Origin: Klebsormidium nitens
Lineage: Eukaryota; Streptophyta; Klebsormidiophyceae; Klebsormidiales; Klebsormidiaceae
Length of the DNA stretch: 64,000 nucleotides
Direction: 5' to 3'
NCBI GenBank assembly: GCA_000708835.1
Contig: DF236975.1
Location: forward strand, 186,001 to 250,000
Below are positions 50,410 through 61,534 of the stretch, piece by piece. Below the pieces are notes generated by a model. It saw nothing but the letters and a program-made list of their open reading frames with translations, was not told where the DNA came from and did no database searches. The position numbers were made by a program, and so were the translations under genes. Position 1 is the stretch's first letter, and each line of letters opens with the position of its first letter.

Positions 50410-53400
50410 ATGACTTCACCTCTACTGCAACGAGCAGGTAGCTCGTTGAGTTCTGGTGGTTACAACTCCCCAAAAAGCCTCCAGCGCTATGGCAGCACTG
50501 CCCTTGGCCGGAGGGCCTCCATCTCAGAGTCTCCCAGGGCAGGATCGTCGGGTTCGCTTGTGGAGAAACCCGCACAGGCACAGGTGAGAAATACAATGCC
50601 TGAATTCCACTTTGAGACTGACCTTGAAACTTTGACATTTGCAGATTTCCACCACCCTTGACTACGTTGTGCACAAACATTCTGGAGGTTGGTTGACAAT
50701 ATGCGCGTTTGAAATTGCATGCCCAGACCTGTTTGCATTGGTGACACCCTTTATCCACGCTGACTCCACTCAGATGCGCAAAAGTCCAATCATGAGGCAT
50801 CTGACGAGTAGGCTGCTACACAATTGCTGAAGTTCCTTCCTCTGACGCATCGATGTGCCCCAACAATTGTCAATCCTCTCATGGTCCTCAAATCTCTGCA
50901 AACCACTCTTTCTGTCCCTTAGGGGAGATCTCGCTCCTCATCTGTGGCCCCTGCTTCACCACTTTGTATGCCCCTTTGCGCAGACCTCACTTGAGGACAT
51001 CAAGAAGGACGAGACGTTTGCCAAGTTCCTGGAGGATGAGTTCAACGCCACCGACTTTGCGAGCCAGGCGCTGCACAGCGGGAGCGCCGCCAGCAGTTCC
51101 CGTAAGCTGCAGGAGGGGATCCTGCTGCTGGAGAAGCAGCTGCGGACCGAGGTGGTGAACCGGCACGATGAGTTGCTGGCGCAGGTAAGGGAAATCGTGG
51201 GAGACAGTTTAGGGCGAGGAGGGGGGCAAACAGTCTGCACGTCTGATTAAGCTGTACAGTTCTGATCAAGATTGTACAGGCCTGATTAACACACAGACGT
51301 GGGGCTTGAAGAGGACCACTGCTATTGCAGCTGAGGGCTTCATTGCTCTGTTCCTGCATATGGAGCAACGGTGAACAACTTCTTGTACAGAAAGAGATGA
51401 TCGATCATCATCGCTGGATGATGGTATCGCCATGGAAAATTTGACCATATCAGCTGTCCCATCTGAATGGTCAGTGAAAGTTCACATACCTTTGGACACT
51501 TGATGATAGCGTCAATGAAATTAATCAACCACCATCACTACCTGCTGCCGCAGGACGAAAGAGCTCGTTTAACACAAGGTTGTAGTATTACTGAAATTTG
51601 TGCTTGCATAACGCTCTTGACGTGACAAGCCGCCGTGCAATATTGCGTGCCCAACGCATCACCGTTTTTTAAGCATTACATGCCCCAAAATCCTGGCCCA
51701 TCTGAAAAGACCATCTAGCGGGTGTCTGTCCTATGTGATAGTTGCAATTTTTGACTGTCCTTTGCCTTCGTAGGTTCTTTTCGCTCTTCCTCCTGGTCAT
51801 GAGCTCGGCTGGGATTTTGATGAAGACCTTGAGGCCCATCAGAAACGATAGACAAGGAATCCGTTGGTGCCATGCAGAAACGCTTTACCTGATCCTTGAA
51901 CACTCCTCATCCTTGTCTATCTCCAGGTATCTAGTCTCAAGGACACTGAGAACGTCCTAGCCGTCGTCCGCGCCGAGGTGGAGTCCCTACGCTCCAGCGT
52001 CCAACGCGTCCGAAACGAGATCGCGGACCCGTACAAGCAGATCAAGCTGAAGACGCGCCAGCTGGCAGCCTTACACGGCACCGTCGAGCTTCTCCGGTAC
52101 GTGATCCGGGTGCTGAAACTGACGGGGAAACTGCGGGAGCAAGTCGAGAGCAAGAGCGGGAGGCTCGACTTGGCGAAGGCTGCGCAGCTGTACAGTGAGA
52201 TTGACGGGATAAGGAAAGAGGCGGATCTGGGGGGATTGGAGGCAGTGGAAGCCGAGATGGGGTGGCTGTCGGAAGTGAGCCAGAGGATCCGGACGGAGGC
52301 GATGAAGAGCCTGGAGGCGGGGATGGAGTCACTGAACCAGGTACGGAGAGTCGCAACTCAAAAATGTCCCTAGAACTTCTGCGTTTGGTCGATGCAAGAC
52401 TTTGGGTTGCTCTTTTCGGGAGTTGTTGGTTGAATGCTGTTTCGTTTTCCATCTTAGATTGTTGAGGCCGACTTTGACCACTTATAACGATTGAAGTTAG
52501 TTCGTCCTTGAGCAACCCGCTCCTGATCGATCGTAATGCTTCCGATTAAAGAAAATTTGCACGTAAGCGCAGACAAGTCTGTTGACTCCTCCGTAATGGT
52601 CAGAAACACCTTTTACGCTCTCTCATTTTGTCGTTTTGGAGCAACCTCTAACCCCCAAACCCCTGGACCCCTCGCATCTTCGAATCCTTGTAACTCCGGA
52701 GCCGCTTAAGCACTGCTCCTTGCCTCAACTCTACCGCTCTTGAAAGCCGAATTCTATTGGAGTACGTATCTTGGACGGTTCGATCAATAAATGGGCCGAT
52801 TCAGTGGTCTAAGATCAGGCACCGAAGGTTGAGACTCAAGGGGGCTGGTGGCCCGTCTTGAGACCGGAGAGCTGATACATGTCCCTTACCCCGGCGCAGG
52901 CGGAGGTGGGCAGCGTCCTCCAGGTCTACTACAACATGGGCGAGCTGCGCCAAACGGTGGAACAGCTGATGGGCAAATACCGGGTCCAGCTAACCAAGGC
53001 CATCTCCGCCGCGCTCGACATGAAGGCCATCTCCGCGGACCAGAGAGCGGCCCCCGGCCCAGGGGGGGTGGCCCGTGCAGGGACGCCGGGCCTAGGGACG
53101 GCCCCCAAGGCCAGGGAGGCGCTCTGGCAGAGGATGACGTCATGCTTCGAGGCGGTGCACGGGGTCATGGTGGCCGTATGGCACTTGCAGGTGGGGATTC
53201 AATGCAGTGACTATCGTGCGAAGTGTCGTGTCGGTCCCGTTGATGGAGTCTGGTGGGCCTTCTATCATGGTCAGCTTTGCGTTCTTGCTTTGAGTCCCTG
53301 CTTGATCACGTTGTTTTGCAGTCGCGTCGAAAATACTGCCGAAAAGCAGTTCCCGGTAGAACATATACCACAAATTGCGTTGCAATCATCGAATCCCCTG

Positions 53401-56400
53401 TCAGCAGACTCTTTCCGTCCTCCTCTTTCTCTTCTACGCTCGTCCAGATCCACAGGCTGATGCCTCACACAAAAACAGTGATTGATACGCAACGATCAGA
53501 CCAAATCCCATGCGACTCTCCTCTGCAGCGCGTTTTGGCCAAGAAACGCGACCCCATCACCCACGTGTGCTTCCTCACGGAGGCCGTCCCCGAGGGGGAT
53601 CCCCGGCCGACCGAGCGCATGTGGGAGTCGTTCACGAAAGTCCTGGCCAACCAGATGAAGAGCGCGTTCTCCGCGTCTAGTTTCTGCAAGGAGACCTTCG
53701 TCAACGGGTACCCCAAGCTGGCCGGCATGCTCGACGCGCTCCTCGAGCGGCTCGCAAGGGACACTGACGTCAAGGTGACGTCACTACGATTGCCCTTCTT
53801 GAATTTGTGCTTAATGATTCTCTTGCCCGTCATGGAGTATATCTTCCAGCGGTTGTTCATGTGGAAACTTCTGTTCCCTCGCTCGATTAATCCTTCCTCC
53901 AGTCTGCTTCGGTGCAGCAATTCCATTGTGGAGCTTCAATGGATTTGCCACTTTGCGTTGCTACGACATCTGGTAAAGATTCGGTCCCGTTCTAATTAAC
54001 ATTCGCTTCTACCATTGAAAACCACAATCAAACCATGCTTGGATGCAGGGCGTTTCGTCAGTCCGCAAATCTAACAATATGTTCAGTTTGCTGCTCATTG
54101 TGTGCCTCAAAACTAAAACCTTGAGGATTATGCTCACGTTGAACCTGCGAGCTCGCACCAAACGGCAGAGCGTTGCGCTGCTATGAAGCTCAACCACAAG
54201 ACACGCCACCTCTTGGCGGTAATCGAGCTAGGAACGACACACTCTTTGGGGCAAGCAATCTGCTTTTCGAACCTTCGATTCCCTTTTCAAAGCATCACTC
54301 TGCTTTCTCGGCTTTCCAACCTGATTGTCGATGCTCGATTCGGTGCAGGGCGTTGCGCCGGCTGTGAAGCCCGAGGACAAGGCGAGTTTGTCATTGGCAG
54401 TGGAGCCGTTCCAGAACGCGTACCTGGCGCAGTCGCTTAAGCGAATGCAAGAGGCGGTTAACACCCTGTTTCCGCAGGGGATGCGCGCCAGCATACCCAA
54501 CTCCGACCAGGTCGGTTAACTTGCGAGTCAGAGGGCGGGTCATAGTGCGGGGTTGATCACTTTGACTCGGCGCAGAATGGTTGACGCGTGTAGAGGCCAT
54601 GTAGCCGACTATGACCGTCACAGCCGACGTTGCATGGATTCAATCTGCCAAATCTAGCGCTAGAGGTGCCAGCAGATAATTGGGAACGCACGACTCGCTG
54701 TGCTAATGTTTCTATCTCTTCCACTGCACGTTGTACTCAGGGTTTGCGTCTAAGTCGGCCTCCTTCAGTGTTGCTGCCCGAAAGCTTCATCGTTTTGGAG
54801 TAGTCTCTCGGTCGGTGTTTCTGATGAATCGATGCTCACAGCTGTTCACTTAATCCTGCCGGGCTTTACTGATTTTCGAAGAACGTTATCCTCTCTCCTG
54901 TAATGCTTTCACTTCGTGCTTCAACGTCATCGCTTATAGCTGCATCTTGACAGTCACAATTTTCAAGAAGGCGAAGCAGTCCCGCTGGATGACTTCCAAA
55001 GCCGACTGCATAGGAGACACAATCACCAGCAAAACGTAGCTCGTGAGCATTCGAAGGTTTCAGAACAAAGCGAACCGTTAATCAACCATCTCTTCTTTCT
55101 TCAGATGTCTCGCCTCGCCTCTGGGCTGTTGGAGGAGCTGGGGGCCGTGCAGCCAGACCCCACTTTGACGGGCCTTGTCATGCGGGGCGTCGGAACTGCG
55201 CTGCAGCTTTTGGCTGAGCGGGCCGAGTACCAGGTCGCGACAGGGCCCGACGCGCGCCAGGTCACGGGGCCCGCGACTGCAGCCCAGCTGCGCAACTTTG
55301 CCATCTGTCATCATCTACAGGTAAGAATGGCGTAGCCTTCTGCGGGCGCCCTCAAACCATTCAAGGAGAGCTTGATGTGAGCAGACTCTCATGAGAGTTT
55401 GAACCTTCAATACATTTCCGTAAGTCCAGTTCGCGAGCGCTTCTTGATTCGTTCCGGGTTTGTTCGGGTCTTCTGGTGAGGAGAGTGTGAGGTACTCGTT
55501 TCACAAATGACATCTTTTGAAGTGGTTGGAAAGACGCTTTCGAACTGCTTTGCAAATACAGGAGGTTCTGGGACGCACACGATGCTGAACGTCGCTGGCT
55601 CTCACCCCCTTTGTAGGTCTGCATGCCAAGCTGGCGGCTTTGCTCACAGTATATGCTCGAACCCCTCCCTTCGTGCCCCGGGGCCTGTGTCTGTGCTGAC
55701 GTCACATTCCCCCAATCCGTTCACTGGAGCTGCACGCCGAGCTGGCGGCGGACACATTCGCACTCTTCTCCGTGTTCCTTGGTTTCAAATCTGTCCTGAC
55801 GTCATATGCTGACGTCTGACGTCAGCTCCCCCTCCCCGGCTGCAGGAGCTGCACGCCAAGCTGGCGGCGGCGATCCCCGCGCTCCCCTCCCTATGTCTTC
55901 ACCTTCTTCTGCCCTGACGCCATATGCTGAAGTCTGACGTCACCACCGCCCCCGACTGCAGGAGCTGCACGCCAAGGTGGCGGCGTCGATTTCCGCTCTC
56001 CCATCCGTAATCCTTGATCATCAATCTGTCTTGACGTCATATGCTGACGGCTGACGTCACCAATTCCCCCGTCTGCAGGAGCTGCACGCCAAGCTGGCGG
56101 CGGCGATCCCCGCGCTCCCGTCCGCGGCCACCCAGGCCGCGCTGGGCGCCGCCCTGGGGGCCATTCACACCGTGGCCTCGGAGGCGGTAACACCGCTCTT
56201 CCGGGCGATGGTTGAGCGCATCGAGGCGCTTTTGCTGCAAATCCACGACCAGGCGTGGGGCGCCGATGTGCTGGCGGATGACGTCGGCGGCGCGCCGGCG
56301 AACTGCAGCAGGTACATGGAGGAGGTCGAGCGCGCGGTGCTGCACTTCCGACAAGAGTTCCTGTCCAAACTGCTGGTAAGGATCAGCAATGATGGACTTC

Positions 56401-59400
56401 GATTTGGAGTCTAGGGTTTTAAAGTCTTGAAGATGTCAACGCGACTGTAGCAAATGAGTGGAAGAGGTGGAGGGCGCGGTGGTCCATTTTCCATTTTTGG
56501 AGTTCCTGTCCAAGCTGCTGGTGAGGATGCAATGTTGAAAACTACATTGGACTGCAGGAAGGCAGCGTCTCGAGGGTTTTGATGACTTCAGTTGCGGGCC
56601 GGCAAGCTGAAGCAGATATATGGAGGAGGTGGAGCGTGTTCACGAATTCATCTGGACTCTAGAGTTTCAGCTTTTCTAGGGGTTGATGACGTCCGCGGAG
56701 GGCTAGCGAATGTAGGGTTGAGCGTGGAGCGTGCGGTGCTAAAATTTCCCTCAAGAATTCCTTTCCAAGGTGCTGATTCCAGGAATTCAGGAGTCTGATT
56801 TCCGCTTTCCTGCCGTTGGCCATTTCCTGGCTTTCGGTGGACGTCAACGGGGCGTCAGCGAGCTGCGGCCTCGTCCTGCTTATGAGGCTGGACAATCAAC
56901 ATTCCGACGCTTTACGGGACGTCAGAATCAAAAGGTCTCTGCGTGATTTAGAATGGATCCCCAGGGCGCTGAGTTTTGCCTGGCTTATAGTGCTTGTGCC
57001 TGCTCCGAAGCACGTGCCCCTGAACTTATTCCCCCCGTCCACAGGTGGGCATGGGGCCCGCTAAGGCGGGTGGTGTGAATACGCTCGGCGCCGAGGAGAA
57101 CATCGTATTGGGGCTGACCAAGCGAATGGCCAGCCGCATCCTCCTCGTGTTTGTGCGGCATGCAGCGCTGGTAAGCCGGAAACCCCTCTTTTCTTGCAAG
57201 CGTGAATAGGGAAAAGTTGGAGAATGCCTTGAAAAGACGGAGGGTCTGGAACGACTTTTCTTTCATCAGGCTTTGAACCCGATGACGCCCTCTCATCGGT
57301 TTGAGGCACTCAGAGCACACGCAATGACCGTTGACCCCTTAGGAACCTACCGCTCAGAGCGAGACGGGTAATCTGGAGTCTGCTTCTGTCGAGACGAGGG
57401 AATAAGGGCGGGCATGCTGAACGGCACACGTGTTGATGTTGCCTACGAAACCCGAGACGTCACGCTCCCTTCCAAGAGAAAAGTGAGGAAGCTGGTTGTT
57501 GTATTTTCGGCCAGTCTAGGTGCCACGAAAGTCCGGGCCGTCCTTCCACGAGAAGAACCACTCGGAGAAGTTCGCAAAGGATTTTGGCGAAGTTGCAGAG
57601 CATTCTTTTGGAACAGCTTCGAGCGCCCATCTCACGAGATCGAGGCCTCAATACGGCCCTTCAATCTCAACCCACACCATTCATTGGATATTCGACCCAC
57701 TATCTGCCCAGATCTTGGACCCACGTTCAGGAAATTTCGAAAGTCGATCCTGAGCGCGAACTAAACCCAACCCTAACCCGCTTGACACCGCCGCTCAAGT
57801 CCGCCCCCTGATCGAGGCCGGCAAGCTGCGCCTGGTTGGATTCCTAACCCAATCGTCACCACGTACTTAACCCAGTCCCTAACCCACTTGACACCACCAC
57901 CCAGGGGCGCCCCCTGATCGAGTTCAGCAAGCTCGCCTGGTGCGATCCCTAATCCAATACATTCCGCGTACTTAACCTAGTCCCTAACCCGCTTGACACC
58001 ACCATTTAGGTGCGACCCCTGAGTGAGGCCGGCAAGCTGCGCCTGGTGCGCGACATCTCGGTGCTCGAGTTTGCGGTCGGCGAGAAGCTGTACCCGGTGG
58101 AACAGCTCGGGGCGCCATATCGGGCGGTCCGCGCCTTTCGGCCGCTGCTGTTTTTGGAAACGGATCAGTTCCCCACCAGCCCCCTGTTACATGTGAGTCA
58201 GGATTTCGGATTGCGTCACTGGCTAACCAATAAAAGCTGAAAAGTCTGGGCGTGACGAAGCGGAAATTTGGTATCTCGAGGATTGGAATGATTGGTCGAT
58301 GAAAGCTGAACCAATTGGGTGGCGTTCCGTAATGCGTGATCTGATTGGTCGATGAACGCCGAAACGTACAGGCGCTTCGAGGCGTGCGTCGGCATCTCAA
58401 GACTTGTGACTGGTTGGTCGATGGAAGCCGGAAATTTTGGCCGGGATTCCGAGATTCTTGATTGATTGGTCGGTGAAACTTGAACAATATGGGCACTACG
58501 GAACCTGAGTTGGCACCAACTCCAAACTCGTGACCGTTTGGTCGATGAGAAGTTGAGTCGAACTACGGTGTCATCTGCATCGGCCACTGACAGACAGTGT
58601 TCGCATGCATGCCATTGACAAGCAAAGTGCACCCCCTCAAATGCCCGCTGTTCGTTGAGCGCTCTTTCCTCGTGCCCAGTTTCTTTTCGTACACATTTCT
58701 AATCACGGAATTCATCGTTTCCAGGAGTTGCTCCCGAGCACCGTGCTCCATCACCTCTTCTCCCGAGCGCCGGAGGAGCTGCGATCCCCCCACGCACGGG
58801 CCAACGCCACCCCTGCTTCGGTACGTTCTCTTCAGCAGCGCCCTGGTCCGCTACTGACTTGGAAGTCTATAGGTATAATGTCACCAAATGTTCCTTGCAG
58901 CATTGAGTTCGTCGATGCACGTATGAAGTCTCCAAACACTGATGCATTCTGTTAAAAAGCAATGTGCCTCCTCTCACTTCTCCCCATAGATGCCGCTAGC
59001 AAACCGAGTATCTCAAAAAGGACCCACCCAGGATTTGAATGACACTTTCTTCCCGAGGGGCTGCGATTCTGATTCGCTGCCATCATGTACTTGATCGACC
59101 CTGCTGATTCTCCAGCTCCTTGTGTCTTGAAAAGGTAAAAGTAGACTCGATTATGTGCGTGGGCGGCCAGCCCTTCGCCGGTCTGCTTTCAATTTCGTGC
59201 TTGTAGCGTCGCTTTTGACTGCAAATCCAAGGCTTGGTTTGAGCCCCAAAGGTGCTACGAGACGACTGAGCTGCACAAATCTTGGCCTTGCAGTATTCGT
59301 CGTACATGGACGACCGCAGCGAAGAGGACATCTGGAAGCGGATCAAGGCGTCCCTCGACGCCTATGCGCAACTGGTCAAGGCGAGAGGGGACAAGGAGTT

Positions 59401-59473
59401 CTCGCCGATCTACCCGCTAATGATGTCATTGGGTCAGTCCCTCCTAGAGGATTATGCGAGCGGATCGAAATGA
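50410..59473 (+). CDS. COG5: Conserved oligomeric Golgi complex subunit 5
   Basis: Twelve exons join in phase: 50410-50583, 50984-51184, 51927-52340, 52900-53190, 53529-53774, 54349-54510, 55105-55320, 56079-56375, 57045-57170, 58010-58192, 58725-58820 and 59294-59473 (861 residues). COG5 belongs to lobe B of the COG tether, which guides retrograde vesicles within the Golgi and so supports glycosylation. The N-terminus is Ser-rich. Exon 2 gives FAKFLEDEFNATDFASQAL and LEKQLRTEVVNRHDELL. Exon 3 is a long helical segment (IADPYKQIKLKTRQLAALHG, TVELLRYVIRVLKLTGKLRE). Exon 4 has AEVGSVLQVYYNMGELRQTV, and exons 5-12 complete the C-terminal helical rods. Introns 5, 7, 8 and 9 carry decayed copies of neighbouring exon edges. 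Confidence 0.93.
54040..54390 (+). repeat. Decayed copies of the COG5 exon 6 acceptor and 5' edge
   Basis: The junction GCAG|GGCGTTGCGCCG at the real exon start (54349) has two relatives upstream in intron 5. One begins at 54049 (GATGCAG|GGCGTTTCG) and one at about 54169 (GGCAG|AGCGTTGCGCTGCT, followed by TGAAGC and ACAAG as in the exon). Spacings are about 120 and 180 bp. The copies keep the AG and about 10-35 bp of exon-like sequence. Confidence 0.55.
55600..56140 (+). repeat. Five tandem copies of the COG5 exon 8 acceptor region
   Basis: A unit of about 110-119 bp ends with GAGCTGCACGCCAAGCTGGC. Exon-equivalent starts are at 55617, 55727, 55846, 55962 and 56079; only the last is in the spliced gene. 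Units combine about 60 bp of intron end (TGACGTCA motifs, CATATGCTGA, C-rich tract, CTGCAG) with about 55 bp of exon head. The copies at 55846 and 55962 keep CTGCAG. The unit at 55846 runs into an in-frame TGA, so splicing to it would truncate the protein. Confidence 0.85.
56420..56900 (+). repeat. Decayed copies of the COG5 exon 8 donor-side edge
   Basis: The last ~95 bp of exon 8 (GATGACGTCGGCGG at about 56278, then TACATGGAGGAGGT, ending CTGCTG|GTAAGG at 56375) recur in intron 8. Recognisable copies start near 56431, 56581, 56686 and 56832. The first ends TTCCTGTCCAAGCTGCTG|GTGAGG at 56520, keeping a usable-looking donor; the third ends near 56775 without one. Divergence grows with distance. 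Confidence 0.7.
57764..58060 (+). repeat. Three tandem copies of the COG5 exon 10 acceptor region
   Basis: A 105-106 bp unit is repeated, anchored on CTTGACACC at 57781, 57887 and 57992. Each copy has CCCTAACCC, then CTTGACACCRCC, an AG, and an exon-like segment (CGCCCCCTGATCGAG, GGCAAGCTGCGCCTGGT in the first). The third copy is the real exon start at 58010. Copy one has CTCAAG and copy two CCCAGG at the acceptor position. Confidence 0.8.
58222..58550 (+). repeat. Intronic minisatellite in COG5 intron 10
   Basis: The core ATTGGTCGATGAA followed by a GCTGAA-like stretch recurs near 58291, 58344, 58413, 58464 and 58537, with a weaker first copy near 58222. Spacings alternate between about 52 and 71 bp, suggesting a two-part unit. 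It is non-coding. Confidence 0.65.
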
Positions 59474-61534
59474 CACCCATGAAATGGGTCTAAGGTCCAT
59501 AAGCCCATTTGAATTCAAGCAATATCACATACATCGCTCCACTGAGCAAGCCAAGTCCAGCCTGCGGGCCTCCTGCATGATAGCAATACGCGCAAGGATT
59601 GCAATCCTGACAGCATCGGTCTAAGTCGCAACCGGCGACATGCCACAGGCTTACTTGCGGAAGTTTTGAATGCAGTGTGAGTTGGAACGATGATGCATCC
59701 GTTGCTTGGGTATGCAATCGAATGTGCTCAATGTCCAAATGCACGATGCTCGGCCTAGGTTTTGTCAGTGACTTCTACGCGACTGAGCCTGGCCAGGCCG
59801 GCTTCCAACATAGCATGGAGCCCTTCTGCAACTAATGAGGGTACATGTAGAGAATAGTTCCAAACAAGAGCTTATACTATGGCCTTTGATGCGCGGCAGA
59901 AGCTAGTGAAGAGCATCTAGACTCAGAATCTCGCGCATAAATATGCATAGCCCCACGCCGGCCATGTAGTAAGCCATCTAGCTGCGCGATTGTAAATATA
60001 CATGTGGCAATTAGCTAGTATATAGGGCGGCGGTGACGCTCATTTGGGGGCCGGATCTCGTGCATAAATGCAGGGCCGCCGTGTGAATAAGCCATCTAGC
60101 AGCGCTGATGTAGATATTAGCTATAATACTGATAATAGTGTATAGGCGGTGCATCCTAATAGCTCCTGTTGATGGCTTCGTATGAGTCGTTTGCAAACGG
60201 ATACATGAAGAAGATGCAATGCCATGAAAATGATGCCGGTCGGGAAGCTGAGCGTAAGTTGAAATGCTCAGCAACTAAGCTGTCATGTACAGTGCCTCCA
60301 TGGCCAATGAATCAGATCTGACAGAATTTGTGTGTGTTTTGTTGAACTCATTACGGATATACATCATGCATCACCACGCTCAATGAAAGGTCATGCAAGC
60401 ATCACAAATACAATGACAATACATAGACTGTACTCACTCCGAAAAGTGCTTATGAACTTTAGTTTCACGAATCCAACCCTAGAGAGACACTTGTTGCTAT
60501 GGTAATTACACAGCTGAATTGCCTTGGCCACACACATGTCTTTCAAGGGGGCCAGCAGCAGGTTGTTGTTCAATCGACGAGGGCTAGTTATGCTAGCACC
60601 GTGCTTATTATACAAAGAGTACCTAGCCTAGCCTGTCACAACCTGCATCCACTCCAATGCGCGGTATTTGGCAATGCCTGTTCAGTTCCAAGAATCGATT
60701 TGCGACCCTCTTGTTAGTCCTCAATATGCCCAAACGAGTCTACAAAGCTCTGTAGCACCTATTATCCTTTTTGTCTTTGCTGGCCTAGACGTTTCAGCGA
60801 GATGAATGCGATACTCAAAGAATGAGAGAAGCCGCCCTCGGCCCCCCCGGTGTCTTGGCAGATCAAGTATTCCTATACAAACCATGGGGACTCCTGGCGC
60901 GCCTCTACCTGCCCTTCCCGCTTTTGAGAACCCTATACCTCTGTCTCCAAAAACAAGAAGCGCCACGTGGCAAAACCCTTAGACAATGTGCCACCCAAAA
61001 CCACCTTGGGCTACCTACAAAAACCCGACACCTATCAGAACCTCGCCGACAGATTTGTTCACGGCAAAAAGAGGTCCCTTTGTCTCCTCCCTGCTGCCTC
61101 CGTTTATTCTTTGCTGGCTTGGATCAATCTGCCATTTGGCAATGCGTCTGCACCAGAGGTGACACATCGAGTCAGAATTATCATTCACTGCTGGACAACG
61201 CTAAGCTGAAGGGCGAGCATTCGAGAGACCCTGAAAATAAACTACAGCCTTGGCATAAACGAGACACCTGAATGGATTGCACCTACTCAGCAGCATTCAC
61301 TAATGCAGGGTCTGCACAGAACCTCCCCAAACAGACCATAGCAAGGCACCGTCATCTGTTGTGGCTAGCTAAACCAGTGCACTGCCAATTGCAACACTTC
61401 TCCCCCGCTTGTCGAATGTGCTGTATCCCCAGAGATTGACCACTGCAACCATTCCTCTCCATTCAACAGATTCCCGATGCTTATACCTTGAACAAACCCA
61501 AACCCCTCACCTGTGAATCTGCCCTTCACTGCAT
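59474..61534. other. Tail-to-tail intergenic region (COG5 / CCCH protein)
   Basis: Both neighbours end into this stretch. A degenerate tandem duplication lies at 59925-60155. The plus-strand frame at 60822-61271 (149 codons) has no family feature and is probably chance within the CCCH gene's 3' region. Confidence 0.45.
59925..60155. repeat. Degenerate tandem duplication
   Basis: Two copies of about 110-125 bp are visible. They share TCTCGYGCATAAAT, TAAGCCATCTAGC, a TAGCTA-rich part and TATAGGCGG-like ends. No coding potential is seen. Confidence 0.5.

Noticed and set aside
55600-56140. CRISPR-like repeat array
   Set aside because: The repeats include the spacer-like parts, one unit is a true exon start, and the context is a eukaryotic gene; no cas genes are present.
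60822-61271. 149-codon plus-strand frame
   Set aside because: No recognisable feature; overlaps the 3' region of the CCCH gene on the other strand.
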